Origin: CAVXYG01 sp963706835
GTDB lineage: Bacteria > Actinomycetota > Actinomycetes > S36-B12 > GCA-2699445
Length of the DNA: 64,000 nt
Direction: 5' to 3'
Assembly (NCBI GenBank): GCA_963706835.1
Contig: CAVPOB010000003.1
Coordinates: 62,001 to 126,000, forward strand
The notes under the pieces were generated by a model, which had not been told where the DNA came from, ran no database searches, and was given only the letters and a program-made list of their open reading frames with translations. A program made the position numbers and the translations under genes. The stretch's first letter is position 1; each line of letters opens with the position of its first letter. Of this stretch, positions 36,182 through 44,846 are shown piece by piece.

Positions 36182-36649
36182 TCAGGCGGGCTGCCCGTTG
36201 TCCCGCACGGAAGCCTCCACGTGCCGCTTCAGCCCCGCCAGCAGCGCATCCATGCCGCGCCGGTAGGTCCGCTGGACGAAGGAGGCGTCCAGCACGGCTC
36301 CGAGCGGCCCGAAACGCAGCCGGTAGACCGGGGAGACCGTCACCCGAGTGCCGCTACGATCCGGCTCCAGGCGGAACCGGATGTCGGCCTTCCGGAACGG
36401 CAGATTCGTCTCGGTGATCCGCATGGTGAGGGCCCGCTCCGGCTCGTGCAGCACGACCTCTTCATGCAGGTAGTTGCGCCCACCCAAGTCGCAGAAGCGG
36501 GCCGCTCCCTCGCCGGTCGGCTGGGTGCCGATCAGCCGGGACTCGCGCACCCCCGGGTTCCAGCGCTCGATCGTGGCGATATCGTCCAGCGCGGCCCAGA
36601 CCTCCGCGATCGGGGCCTCGATACGCACACTTCGGGTGAACTCCGTCAT
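36182..36649 (-). CDS. SRPBCC (polyketide cyclase/START-like) protein
   Basis: A 155-residue single-domain protein with the helix-grip pattern: an N-terminal strand TRSVRIEAPIAEVWAALDDIATIERWNPGV, central strands and a long C-terminal helix (YRRGMDALLAGLKRHVEA). Such proteins bind hydrophobic ligands. Upstream of the quinone oxidoreductase by 83 bases on the same strand, so possibly co-transcribed. The specific ligand is unknown. Confidence 0.85.
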   Translation of the reverse strand: MTEFTRSVRIEAPIAEVWAALDDIATIERWNPGVRESRLIGTQPTGEGAARFCDLGGRNYLHEEVVLHEPERALTMRITETNLPFRKADIRFRLEPDRSGTRVTVSPVYRLRFGPLGAVLDASFVQRTYRRGMDALLAGLKRHVEASVRDNGQPA

Positions 36650-36753
36650 GCCCGTCGCAACCGTGGCTCACCGCCCGCCATTCCCGTCACGTTGTCACGG
36701 CGTTGGGACTTTGGCCCCCTCCGCCCGGTGCGTCGGGCCGCCACAGTCGAAGG

Positions 36754-37869
36754 GTGACCGCAGTCGCGACCGAGCAGCGCCGCGTGATCCCGCGCGACGG
36801 CCTGGACAATGTGATCGGCGCACTGCGGGCCGCCGGCTACACCACGGTCGGTCCAACGGTGCGCGACGGGGCCGTGCGACTGTCACCCATCGAAGGTGTC
36901 GCCGACCTCCCGCGCGGCGTGGGCGACGACACCGCCCCCGGCCACTACCGGCTCACCAACCGCGACGACGGCGCCTGCTTCGGTTTCGCCGCGCCGGCCG
37001 ACTCTTGGAAGGCCCACCTGTTCCCGCCGAGGCAGGTGCTGTTCACGGCCGAGCACACCGAGGAGGGCATCCGCTTCACGCCCGCCGCGCCGCCGGTGCG
37101 CAAACAGGCGTTCATCGGCGTTCGCGGCTGCGATCTGGCCGCGATCGCCATCCTCGATGAGGTGCTGCTGCACCAGGAGCACCCCGACCCGCAGTACACG
37201 GCGCGGCGCGCGGGCCTGTTCCTGGTGGCGGCGGATTGCGCCCACCCGGCCGCCACCTGCTTCTGCGCATCCATGGGCACCGGGCCGGCCGCGGGACCGG
37301 GCGCCGACCTGGCGCTGTCCGAACTCGACCCCGGCACGGCCCAGCACCGGTTCCTCGTCACGGTCGGCACACCGGCGGGCGGCGCACTGCTGGACGGCAT
37401 CGAGTCCAGCCCGGCCGCGCCGGAGGATCTCGCCGCAGCAGCGGCCCTCACCGCCGGGGCGACCGAGGCGATGACCCGGCACCTCGAGCCCGGGTCGTGG
37501 CAGCCGGATCCGCGGGACCCGCGGTGGAGCGAGGTGGCGCAGCGGTGCCTGTCGTGCGCGAACTGCACGATGGCCTGCCCGACGTGCTTCTGCTTCGACG
37601 TCGGCGACGACACCGATCCGGTGAGCGGGACGACCAGTCGCACCCGGCGCTGGGGCTCCTGCTTCGAGCAGAGCCACTCCTACCTGCACGGCGGCGCGGT
37701 GCACGACTCCCGATCGTCCCGCTACCGCCAGTGGCTGACCCACAAGCTCATCACCTGGCCCGAGCAGTTCGGGACGGCCGGCTGTGTCGGCTGCGGCCGG
37801 TGCATCGCTTGGTGCCCGGTCGGCATCGACATCACCGAGGAGGCCGCGGCGTTGAGGAGGGCACCATGA
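36754..37869 (+). CDS. hyhB: Group 3b [NiFe]-hydrogenase iron-sulfur subunit (HyhB/HydB type)
   Basis: A 371-residue protein carrying two [4Fe-4S] clusters that pass electrons between the hydrogenase module and the NAD(P)-binding subunit. Cysteines lie in CLSCANCTMACPTC (265-278) and CVGCGRCIAWCP (344-354). The N-terminal half has the conserved RKQAFIGVRGCDLAAIAILD and the long loop with CFCASMGTGP. Start at GTG 36754 fits family length; ATG-like codons further upstream are in non-coding sequence. First gene of the hydrogenase operon; its stop overlaps the next start by four bases. Confidence 0.9.
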   Translation: MTAVATEQRRVIPRDGLDNVIGALRAAGYTTVGPTVRDGAVRLSPIEGVADLPRGVGDDTAPGHYRLTNRDDGACFGFAAPADSWKAHLFPPRQVLFTAEHTEEGIRFTPAAPPVRKQAFIGVRGCDLAAIAILDEVLLHQEHPDPQYTARRAGLFLVAADCAHPAATCFCASMGTGPAAGPGADLALSELDPGTAQHRFLVTVGTPAGGALLDGIESSPAAPEDLAAAAALTAGATEAMTRHLEPGSWQPDPRDPRWSEVAQRCLSCANCTMACPTCFCFDVGDDTDPVSGTTSRTRRWGSCFEQSHSYLHGGAVHDSRSSRYRQWLTHKLITWPEQFGTAGCVGCGRCIAWCPVGIDITEEAAALRRAP

Positions 37870-38327
37870 CCGCGATCGACGACGTCCTGACCGCCCATCC
37901 GTTCTTCTCCGGCCTGGACCCGGACCTGCTGCAGCGATTCGCCTCCTGCTCGCGCCCGGTGGAGTTCCCCGTCGACGCCACCATCCTGCAGGCGGGCGCC
38001 CCCGCGCACTGCCTCTACGCCATCACGAAGGGCCGCGTCGCCGTCGGCGTGCGGGTACCGGGCCGCGGCCTGCAGGTCATCGAGACGCTGCAGGCCGGGG
38101 ACATCCTCGGCTGGTCCTGGCTCTTCGAGCCGTACGTGTGGACCTTCGACGCGGTCGCCGTCAAACCGGTCCGGGCGATCGAAGTCGGCACGACGTGCGT
38201 CCGGTCGGTGCTGGACGCTGATCCGGCGGCGGCCGCCGTCATCTACCGCAGCGTCGGTGCACTCATGGCCGAACGCCTGGCCTCGGCCAGGTTGCGCCTG
38301 GTGGACCTCTTCGGGGAGGGCCATTGA
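37866..38327 (+). CDS. Cyclic-nucleotide-binding domain protein within the hydrogenase operon
   Basis: A 153-residue protein consisting of a single CAP-like sensor domain (LYAITKGRVAVGV, then GDILGWSWLF) without a helix-turn-helix. It is embedded between hydrogenase subunit genes with four-base overlaps at both ends, so it is made in step with the enzyme. It could sense a nucleotide or gas and act on the complex directly, or be a structural partner. The role is unknown; its position is the evidence. Confidence 0.85.
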   Translation: MTAIDDVLTAHPFFSGLDPDLLQRFASCSRPVEFPVDATILQAGAPAHCLYAITKGRVAVGVRVPGRGLQVIETLQAGDILGWSWLFEPYVWTFDAVAVKPVRAIEVGTTCVRSVLDADPAAAAVIYRSVGALMAERLASARLRLVDLFGEGH

Positions 38328-39178
38328 CCACTGCCCTGACCCATCCGAGCACGGCGGCCCGGGACATGGTGCCGCTGCCCTACCGCGTCATCGACCGCAC
38401 CGCCGAGTGCCGCGACACGGTGACGTTCACGCTGGAGCCCGTGGCCGAGGCCGTGGCGAGCCCGGAGCCCGGGCAGTTCCTGATGCTGTGGGCGGCTGGG
38501 TTGGGCGAGGTGCCGATCTCCGTCGCAGGACTGCCCGGCCATGGCCGGGTGACGCACACGGTGCGCGCGGTGGGGGCCACCACATCGGCACTCTGCGCGG
38601 CCGAGCCGAGGGCCGTCATCGGCGTGCGGGGCCCGTTCGGGACGGCCTGGCCGATGGCCACCGCCCGCGGGCGCGACCTTGTCATCGTGGCCGGCGGGAT
38701 CGGCTTCGCACCGGTCCGGCCGGTGGTCGAGGCAATCCTCGCCGACCGGGCCGCCTACGGGCGGGTGTCGCTGATCGTTGGTGCCCGCACCGCCCACGAC
38801 CTGCTCTACCGCGAGGCACTCGACACGTGGTGGCGCGAGGAGATCATCGACGTGCGGACCACGGTCGACACGCCCTGCTCCCACTGGACCACCGGCAGCG
38901 TGGGCGTGGTGACCACCGAGCTGCGGCGGGTCCCGATCGACGGGGCCGCAACGATCGCGATGGTGTGCGGTCCCGAGGTGATGATGCGGATCGTCGGCGC
39001 GGCCCTCGTGGACCGGGGCGTTCCGGCGGACCAGGTCGCGGTGTCCATGGAGCGCAACATGCAGTGCGGCATCGGTCGGTGCGGGCACTGCCAGCTCGGG
39101 GCGCTGTTCATCTGCCGGGACGGCCCGGTGCTGCCGTGGTCGTCGGTGCACGACCTGTTGGGGGTGCCGGAACTATGA
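38324..39178 (+). CDS. hyhG: Group 3b [NiFe]-hydrogenase FAD/NAD(P)-binding subunit (HyhG/HydG type)
   Basis: A 284-residue diaphorase subunit related to ferredoxin-NADP reductases and dihydroorotate dehydrogenase PyrK. The FAD motif lies in EPGQFLMLWA, the NAD(P) region in VIVAGGIGFAPVRPVVEAI near residue 123, and a [2Fe-2S] cluster in CGIGRCGHCQLG with a later IC (near 246-263). It exchanges electrons between NADP(H) and the iron-sulfur subunits. It starts at TTG (TTGA overlap with the previous stop), a rare start strongly implied by coupling, and the N-terminus MTTALTHPSTAARDMVPLPY matches the family. Confidence 0.9.
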   Translation: MTTALTHPSTAARDMVPLPYRVIDRTAECRDTVTFTLEPVAEAVASPEPGQFLMLWAAGLGEVPISVAGLPGHGRVTHTVRAVGATTSALCAAEPRAVIGVRGPFGTAWPMATARGRDLVIVAGGIGFAPVRPVVEAILADRAAYGRVSLIVGARTAHDLLYREALDTWWREEIIDVRTTVDTPCSHWTTGSVGVVTTELRRVPIDGAATIAMVCGPEVMMRIVGAALVDRGVPADQVAVSMERNMQCGIGRCGHCQLGALFICRDGPVLPWSSVHDLLGVPEL

Positions 39179-39926
39179 AGCGCCCCACCTTGGCCGTGTG
39201 GAAGTTCGCCTCCTGCGACGGGTGCCAGTTGACGCTGCTGGACTGCGAGGACGAGTTGCTGGCCCTGGCCGAGCAGGTCGAGATCCGGCACTTCCTGGAG
39301 GCCAGCAGCGCCGTGGCGGAGGGTCCCTACGACGTGTCGCTGGTTGAGGGGTCGATCACCACCGAGCACGACATCGAACGGATCGAACGGATCCGGGAGC
39401 AGTCCGGACTGCTGGTCACGATCGGCGCCTGCGCGACCGCGGGCGGCATCCAGGCGCTGCGCAACGCCGCCGATATCGCCGACTACACCGCGGCCGTGTA
39501 CGCGCACCCCGAGTACATCGCCACCCTGGCCACCTCGACCCCGATCGCCGAGCATGTGCAGGTCGACTTCGCGCTGCACGGATGCCCGATCGACAAGGGC
39601 AGCTGCTGCAAACCCTGGCTGCGCTGCTGCGCGGCGGCCTGCCCCGACTCGCGGACGGCAGCGTGTGCACGGAGTGCAAGCGGCGTGGCACCGTCTGCCT
39701 GCTCGTCGGGCGCGGCGTGCCCTGCCTCGGGCCCGTCACCCGCGCCGGCTGCGGCGCGCTCTGCCCGGCCTACGACCGCGGCTGCTTCGGCTGCTTCGGC
39801 CCGGTCGATGCCGCCAACATCGCCGCACTGCGCGAGCAGTTGACCGCCAACGGCACGCCTGAATCCGAAATCGACCGGCTGCTGTCGACGTTCACGGTCC
39901 ACGCGTTCCGGGAGGTGGCACGATGA
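39175..39926 (+). CDS. hyhS: Group 3b [NiFe]-hydrogenase small subunit, one frameshift
   Basis: Electron-transfer subunit of the hydrogenase core. The N-terminal frame begins MKRPTLAVWKFASCDGCQLTL with the proximal-cluster CxxC and ends in LHGCPIDKG; coding resumes one frame over with QLLQTLAALLRG and cluster-binding cysteines in CTECKRRGTVC and GCGALCPAYDRGCFGC. Adding one G in the aaggg run near 39600 joins them into 250 residues, the normal size. There is no Tat signal, so the enzyme is cytoplasmic as expected for group 3b. The stop overlaps the large-subunit start. Confidence 0.88.
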
Positions 39927-41224
39927 CCCATCGCACTGGCAACCGGCTGCTGCAGGTCGGCGCCCTGGCTCGGGTCGAGGGCGAGGGTGCGCTGCACGTG
40001 CAGGTGACCGACGATCAGGTCACCGCGGCGCAGTTGCAGATCTACGAGCCGCCGCGCTTCTTCGAGGCGTTCCTGCAGGGCCGCAGCTACACCGAGCCGC
40101 CGGACATCACCGCCCGCATCTGCGGCATCTGCCCGGTCGCCTACCAGATGAGCGCATGCCTGGCGATCGAGGACGCGTGCGGAGTGCAGGTGCCGGCCGA
40201 CATCGACACGCTGCGGCAGTTGCTGTACTGCGGAGAGTGGATCGAGAGCCATGCGCTGCACATCTACCTGCTGCACGCGCCGGACTTCCTCGGCTACGAA
40301 TCCGCGATCGACATGGCCCGGGACCACCGCGAGGTGGTGCAGGAGGCGCTGCGGCTGAAGAAGATCGGCAACGCGGTGGTCGAACTCATCGGCGGCCGGG
40401 CCGTCCATCCGGTCAACGTGCGGCTCGGCGGCTTCTACCGAGCGCCGGGCACCGATGCGATTGCCGCGCTGGAACCCGACCTGCAGTGGGCGCTGCAGGC
40501 ATCGCTGGACACCGTGGACCGGGTCGCCGGCTTCGACTTCCCCGACTACGACGGCGACTGGGATCTGGTGGCGCTGGCCGGATCGGACGGCTATCCGTTC
40601 ATGGGTCGGCGCATCGCGGCGGCATCCGGCCGACTGGACATCGACGTCGCGCAGTTCCCGGACCACTTCAGCGAGGAGCATGTCCGCCACAGCACCGCAC
40701 TGCACGGCCGTTGGGACGGCGGCACGTACCTGGTCGGCCCGCTGGCGCGGTACGCGGTGAACCGGCACCTGCTGCCGCCGGCGGCCGACGCAGCAGCGCG
40801 GGCCGCGGGACTGGGAGCCGTCTGCCGCAACCCGTTCCGCAGCATCATCGTGCGCGCCGTGGAACTGGTCGCCGCCTGCGAGATCGCGCTGGAACTGGTG
40901 CGCGGGTATCGGCCCCCGGCTGCGGCGTCGGTGGACGTGCCGGCGCGGGCCGGGGTCGGCCACGGCATCACCGAGGCGCCGCGCGGCCTGCTCTACCACC
41001 GCTACGAGATCGACGACGACGGGCTGATCGTGTCGGCGACCATCGTGCCCCCGACCGCGCAGAACCAACCCGCGATCGAGCACGACTTGGTGCACGTCGT
41101 CCAGGACAACCTGGCACTCGACGACCATGCGCTGACGCACCGCTGCGAGCAGGCGATCCGCAACTACGACCCCTGCATCTCCTGCGCCACCCACTTCCTG
41201 TCGGTGGAGGTGCATCGGACATGA
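39923..41224 (+). CDS. hyhL: Group 3b [NiFe]-hydrogenase large (catalytic) subunit
   Basis: A 433-residue subunit that holds the Ni-Fe(CN)2(CO) site and interconverts H2 with protons. The L1 motif RICGICPVAYQMSA lies near residue 66, supplying two cysteine ligands; a Tyr stands where many groups have His. The L2 motif DPCISCATHF near the end supplies the other two. Nine residues follow the His, the expected peptide removed by the maturation protease, whose gene comes next. The frame is intact. Together with the preceding genes it encodes a soluble NADP-linked, possibly bidirectional hydrogenase. Confidence 0.93.
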   Translation: MTHRTGNRLLQVGALARVEGEGALHVQVTDDQVTAAQLQIYEPPRFFEAFLQGRSYTEPPDITARICGICPVAYQMSACLAIEDACGVQVPADIDTLRQLLYCGEWIESHALHIYLLHAPDFLGYESAIDMARDHREVVQEALRLKKIGNAVVELIGGRAVHPVNVRLGGFYRAPGTDAIAALEPDLQWALQASLDTVDRVAGFDFPDYDGDWDLVALAGSDGYPFMGRRIAAASGRLDIDVAQFPDHFSEEHVRHSTALHGRWDGGTYLVGPLARYAVNRHLLPPAADAAARAAGLGAVCRNPFRSIIVRAVELVAACEIALELVRGYRPPAAASVDVPARAGVGHGITEAPRGLLYHRYEIDDDGLIVSATIVPPTAQNQPAIEHDLVHVVQDNLALDDHALTHRCEQAIRNYDPCISCATHFLSVEVHRT

Positions 41225-41671
41225 CGCCGCTGGTGATCTGCGTCGGCAACCCGTACCGCCGCGACGACGGTGTCGGCCTGGCCGTCCTGGCGGCGATGCC
41301 CGCCGACGCCCGGTGCGGTCGAGGCCACCGGTGAGCCCACCGAACTGCTGAACCTGTGGCAGGGCGAGGATCGCGTCGTACTGGTCGACGCGATGTCCAC
41401 CGGCGCCGCGCCGGGCACCGTCCACACGCTGACGTGCCGCGACGGCCGCTGGGACGACACACCGCCGGCCGCGACAGCGAGCACGCACGGCCTGGGCGTC
41501 GCGGAGGCGATCGGCCTGGGCGCGGCGCTGGGGACGGTGCCGGCACAGGTCGTGGTCATCGGGGTGGAGGTCGCCGACACCGCAAACGGGGTCGGGCTGT
41601 CGGATCCGGTCGCCGCCGCGGTGCCGAGTGCCCTGGCCGCAGTCGCGACGGTTGCCGGGGAGGTGCGCTGA
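41221..41671 (+). CDS. Hydrogenase maturation protease (HycI/HyaD type), one frameshift
   Basis: The enzyme that trims the large-subunit C-terminus after nickel insertion. It starts MTPLVICVGNPYRRDDGVGLAVLA, the standard GNxxRxDDGxG pattern with a nickel-binding acidic residue. Coding then moves to another frame: GAVEATGEPTELLNLWQGEDRVVLVDAM, then STHGLGVAEAIGLG with the conserved His. Removing one C from the gacgccc run near 41310 yields 149 residues. Start and stop overlap neighbours (ATGA and TGATG). Confidence 0.87.
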
Positions 41672-41945
41672 TGTGCTTCGACACCGTGGGCCGCGTCCTG
41701 ACGGTCGCCGATGCCCAGGCCAGGGTCGCCTTCGACGGCACCGCGCGCACCGTCTCGCTGGTGCTGCTGCAGGCCGATGATGTTGCGGTGCGACCCGGCG
41801 ACTGGGTGCGCAGCCACACCGGCCTGGCCGTGGAGCGCCTCGACCCCGCCGCTGCGGCCGCCGAGATCGCCGAAGCCCAGGGGGTGCGCGGGAGCGGCGG
41901 CGCCGACACGACCATGACCCGCGCGAGAGCGAGGATGCATCATGA
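41671..41945 (+). CDS. hypC: HypC/HupF-type hydrogenase assembly chaperone, frameshift near its end
   Basis: Small chaperone that delivers the iron centre during large-subunit assembly. It begins MCFDTVGRVLTVADAQARV with the invariant Met-Cys start and has PGDWVRSHTGLAVERLD, the conserved second half. The open frame then runs on far too long; in the frame ending at 41945 the tail reads HDHDPRESEDAS and stops overlapping the next ATG, so a shift near 41890 is likely. The corrected size of about 90 residues is normal. No HypA, B, D, E or F gene is in this window. Confidence 0.8.
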
Positions 41946-42856
41946 ACCTGCCGATGACGCAGCGCGCCGGGCTCGGCCTGGCCCTCTCGGCCGCCACGAT
42001 CAGCGGATTCGCCGTCTTCCTCAACGGATTCGCGGTCCGCGCCGCTCCCGGTCCCCTGGCGTTCACCACCGGGAAGAACGCGCTGGCGGCAGTCGTGCTG
42101 CTGGCCGTCCTGCTGCTGTCCTCGGCTCGGACGACCGCTCTGCCGACGCTGCGGGCGTTGTCCCGGCGCCAGCGCCTCGCGCTCGGCTACGTCGGCGTCA
42201 TCAGCGGCGGCCTTGCCTTCGGGCTGTTCTTCACCGGGCTGTCCCTGGCGAGCAGCACCGAGGCGGCCTTCGCGCAGAAGAGCCTCATCATCTGGGTCAT
42301 GCTGCTGGCCGTCCCGCTGCTGCACGAGCGGCTCGGGGCATCCCGTGCTGCTGGCCGTGGCCGCGCTGGTGGCCGGTCAGGTGCTGCTGCTGGCCGCGCG
42401 CGGGCCGGGGCGTGAGGGCGTGGTGGCCGGGCTCGGCATGGTGCTGGTCGCCACGGTGCTCTGGTCGGTGGAGATCGTCCTGGTGCGCGGCTGGCTGCGC
42501 ACGGTCCCGGCACCGGTGCTGGGCGTGGTGCGGCTCGGCGTCGGGACGGTCGTCCTGCTGTCCTGGCTCGTCGCCACCGGTGGCGCAGGTCAGTTGGCCG
42601 CCCTGCCGTGGGCGTGGATCCTGCTCACCGGTCCGATCCTCGCCGGCTACGTACTGACCTGGTTCGGGGCGCTGCGCCGCGCCCCGGCAGTCGAGGTGAC
42701 CGCCGTGCTCGTCTGGGGCGCGTTCGTGACCGGCCTGCTGGCAATGCCGGCGCCGCGGTGGTCAGTGGGGCGCAGGTCGCCGGGCTGATCCTCATCGCAG
42801 CCGGGGTCGCGGCACTGCTGTGGCGCGGGTTGCGCCGACCCGAGGCGCTGGCATGA
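41942..42856 (+). CDS. EamA-family transporter (drug/metabolite exporter type), two frameshifts
   Basis: An integral membrane protein of about 304 residues with ten helices, two EamA halves. Coding passes through three frames: MNLPMTQRAGLGLALSAATI to LLHERLG; then HPVLLAVAALVAGQ to LVWGAFVTGLLA; then GAAVVSGAQVAGLILIAAG to the stop. One extra G in the gggg run near 42335 and one missing A near 42765 explain the two shifts and cancel out. It overlaps the HypC end and the next gene by four bases, so it belongs to the hydrogenase operon. The substrate is unknown. Confidence 0.82.
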
Positions 42857-43640
42857 CCAGCAACGGGCCGGCCCTGTTCGCCCGGTTCGCCTATCCGCCC
42901 AACGCGCTGGGCCTGTGCGGACCGGACGATCACGCCGCCCTGCTGCAGGCGGCGGCGGAGTCGGGCACAGCGGGCGCTGCGGAGATCCGACACCTCGCGA
43001 CCGGCTTCGCGGGCGCCTGGCCCTACCTGCAGCTGATCGCCGCGGCCAACGGTGTCGACGACCCCCTCGATGCCCGGGTCGTCGGCGCGTACTGGCTCGG
43101 CAGCGACCTGCTGCAGGCCGTGCCGCCCGACGTGGCTGGCCGATCACACCGAGGAGCGGTTCCGGCGCACGGCCGGGCGCATGTTCGACCACGTCATCGC
43201 TGCGGTCCTGGCCGGCGGCCGGCCCCACCACAACTTCCACGTCTTCGCGGTCTCGCCGTGGGTCGGGCTGCTGCGCGGCGACACGACCGGCGCACCGCTG
43301 CGGGTGCTCGACCAGTGCCGGGTGCGCAGCGGGACGGTGCGCATCGGTGTCGGCCGACCGGGCACGCGTCGCCACATCAGCGCTGACGTGGGATGGGGCC
43401 CGGATCGGCCGAGGCGGCCACCGAGCTGGAACTGCGGTGGCAGGACGGCGATGTCCGGCCGCGCGTCGGTGATCGCGTGGCGCTGCATTGGGACTGGATC
43501 TGCCAGGGCATCACGGCGACGCAGGCGCTGGCGCTGGACGGCTGGACGCGCCACCACCTCCGGATCGCGAACACCGTCCTGGCGGAGGTACGCCCGGACC
43601 GCCGTGTGACGCGGTGGACCGACGGTTCGCCCCCCGCTAG
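42853..43640 (+). CDS. Conserved hydrogenase-cluster protein (DUF6390-like), multiple frameshifts
   Basis: A soluble protein of about 260 residues. The first frame starts MTSNGPALFARFAYPPNALGLCGPDD; coding then moves to the frame with LADHTEERFRRTAGRMFDHV and HHNFHVFAVSPWVGLLRGD, and finally back to ATELELRWQDGDVRPRVGDRV and HWDWICQGIT. Shifts lie near 43132 and 43390; a third in the c-run near 43630 would end it at TAG 43638-43640. The FAYPPNALGLCGPDD start and its position after hypC recall the DUF6390 family found in actinobacterial hydrogenase operons. That name is from memory. Function unknown. Confidence 0.7.
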
Positions 43641-44327
43641 GACTGCGCCGGGAACTCCCGCACGACCGCGCGGCAAGGCGTTCCCTCGACGCCGCGCACC
43701 TTCAGCGGGAAGGCCTCCAGCCACAGCCGGCCATGCGCCCAGCGACTCCAGGTTCACCAGCCCCTCCAGGATCAGCACGCCCGCCCGGCACAGCGTCACG
43801 TTCACCTCGTAGTGTCGGGTCCGGCGCGACTCGACGCCGACCGAGTCGATCGCGACCATCCGCACGCCCGACTCATGCGCCAGCCATTGGGCGGCCGCCA
43901 TCGACAGGCCGGGCCGGGTCGCGGCGTCGAGCACTCCATCCCGGATGACCTCGGACATGTGCCCGGTTCGCAGCAGGAGGATCCGATCGGCGAGGCTGCG
44001 GCCCGCCAGCCCCGCCTGCAAGTCCTCCAGTGTGGTGTCTTCGCCGCGCTTGCCCATGTCGACGAGGACCGCCTCACCCTCGAAGTCGGCCAGGGCGAAC
44101 GCATCGATCGTGGCACCCTCGGCGAGGAAGTAGCGCGGGCCCTGCACGTGCGTGCCCGCCTGGGTCGGCGTCGACAGGTGGTAGACGTACTCCGGGTTGT
44201 CCCCGGCGAGGAAGTTGAAGGGACCAGTCACCACCACCGGTTGGTCACCCGGGAACTGGAAGTCGTCCATCCAGCAGGAGACATCCACCAATCGGTGGTC
44301 ACCGGCGAGCACGCTCAAGCGTGGCAT
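43637..44327 (-). CDS. Cyclase-family (kynurenine formamidase-like) protein, one frameshift
   Basis: Starts MPRLSVLAGDHRLVDVSCWMD and contains AGTHVQGPRYFL near residue 57, in the place of the metal-binding HxGTHxDxPxH motif of cyclase/formamidase enzymes; the metal-ligand Asp and the final His are replaced, so activity is uncertain. After NLESLGA the frame breaks near 43727; the continuation RLWLEAFPLKVRGVEGTPC ends VVREFPAQS at a TAG whose complement overlaps the end of the opposing gene. Corrected length about 230 residues. Not obviously linked to the hydrogenase genes, which are convergent. Confidence 0.78.
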
Positions 44328-44846
44328 CACGCACCGACCGGGCGCCAGCGGCGCGACTCTGACCACATGATCGACGCGCGCATCGGCCGCGAAGCCGGAC
44401 GCCCCGGCACCGGCCCGTCACTCCCCCGCCAGGTGACGGGCCGGGCCTGCCACGGACGCACCGGTGCGTCGCCCCGGCGTCCTCCATAAAAACACGACTC
44501 GGCGCTCCATCGCGCCCAGCCGAGCGACGAATGTTGCCGGGAACGTGCAGATCTGTGGGAGTGCTCGCAGAATCCACGCTCAGATTTCGGAGCACTGCCG
44601 AGAATCACTACGTTTCGTGGCGGCATCACGAGGTCCCGGACGGTTCACAACGGAACCTAGCCGCAGGCAAGTCCCGGCACCGGCAAGAAGTGTGCAGCGG
44701 GGATGCGCGATCGCATTCGGCCTGAGGCAGCACCTGGTCACGCCATGCCCGTCTGCGACACCCGTAGCCGCCGAAGGGCAGGACCGCGGACACGAAGCGG
44801 CGGCTGCGGAGCCCCGTGGCCGCAGCCGCCTTCCGCCCCGATCCTG
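44328..44846. other. Intergenic stretch, no gene seen
   Basis: About 520 bases between the cyclase-family start and the PEP carboxykinase stop. It contains an AT-richer patch, ccataaaaacac near 44487, which may belong to the cyclase promoter. Frames here are short or shadow-like. Confidence 0.4.
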
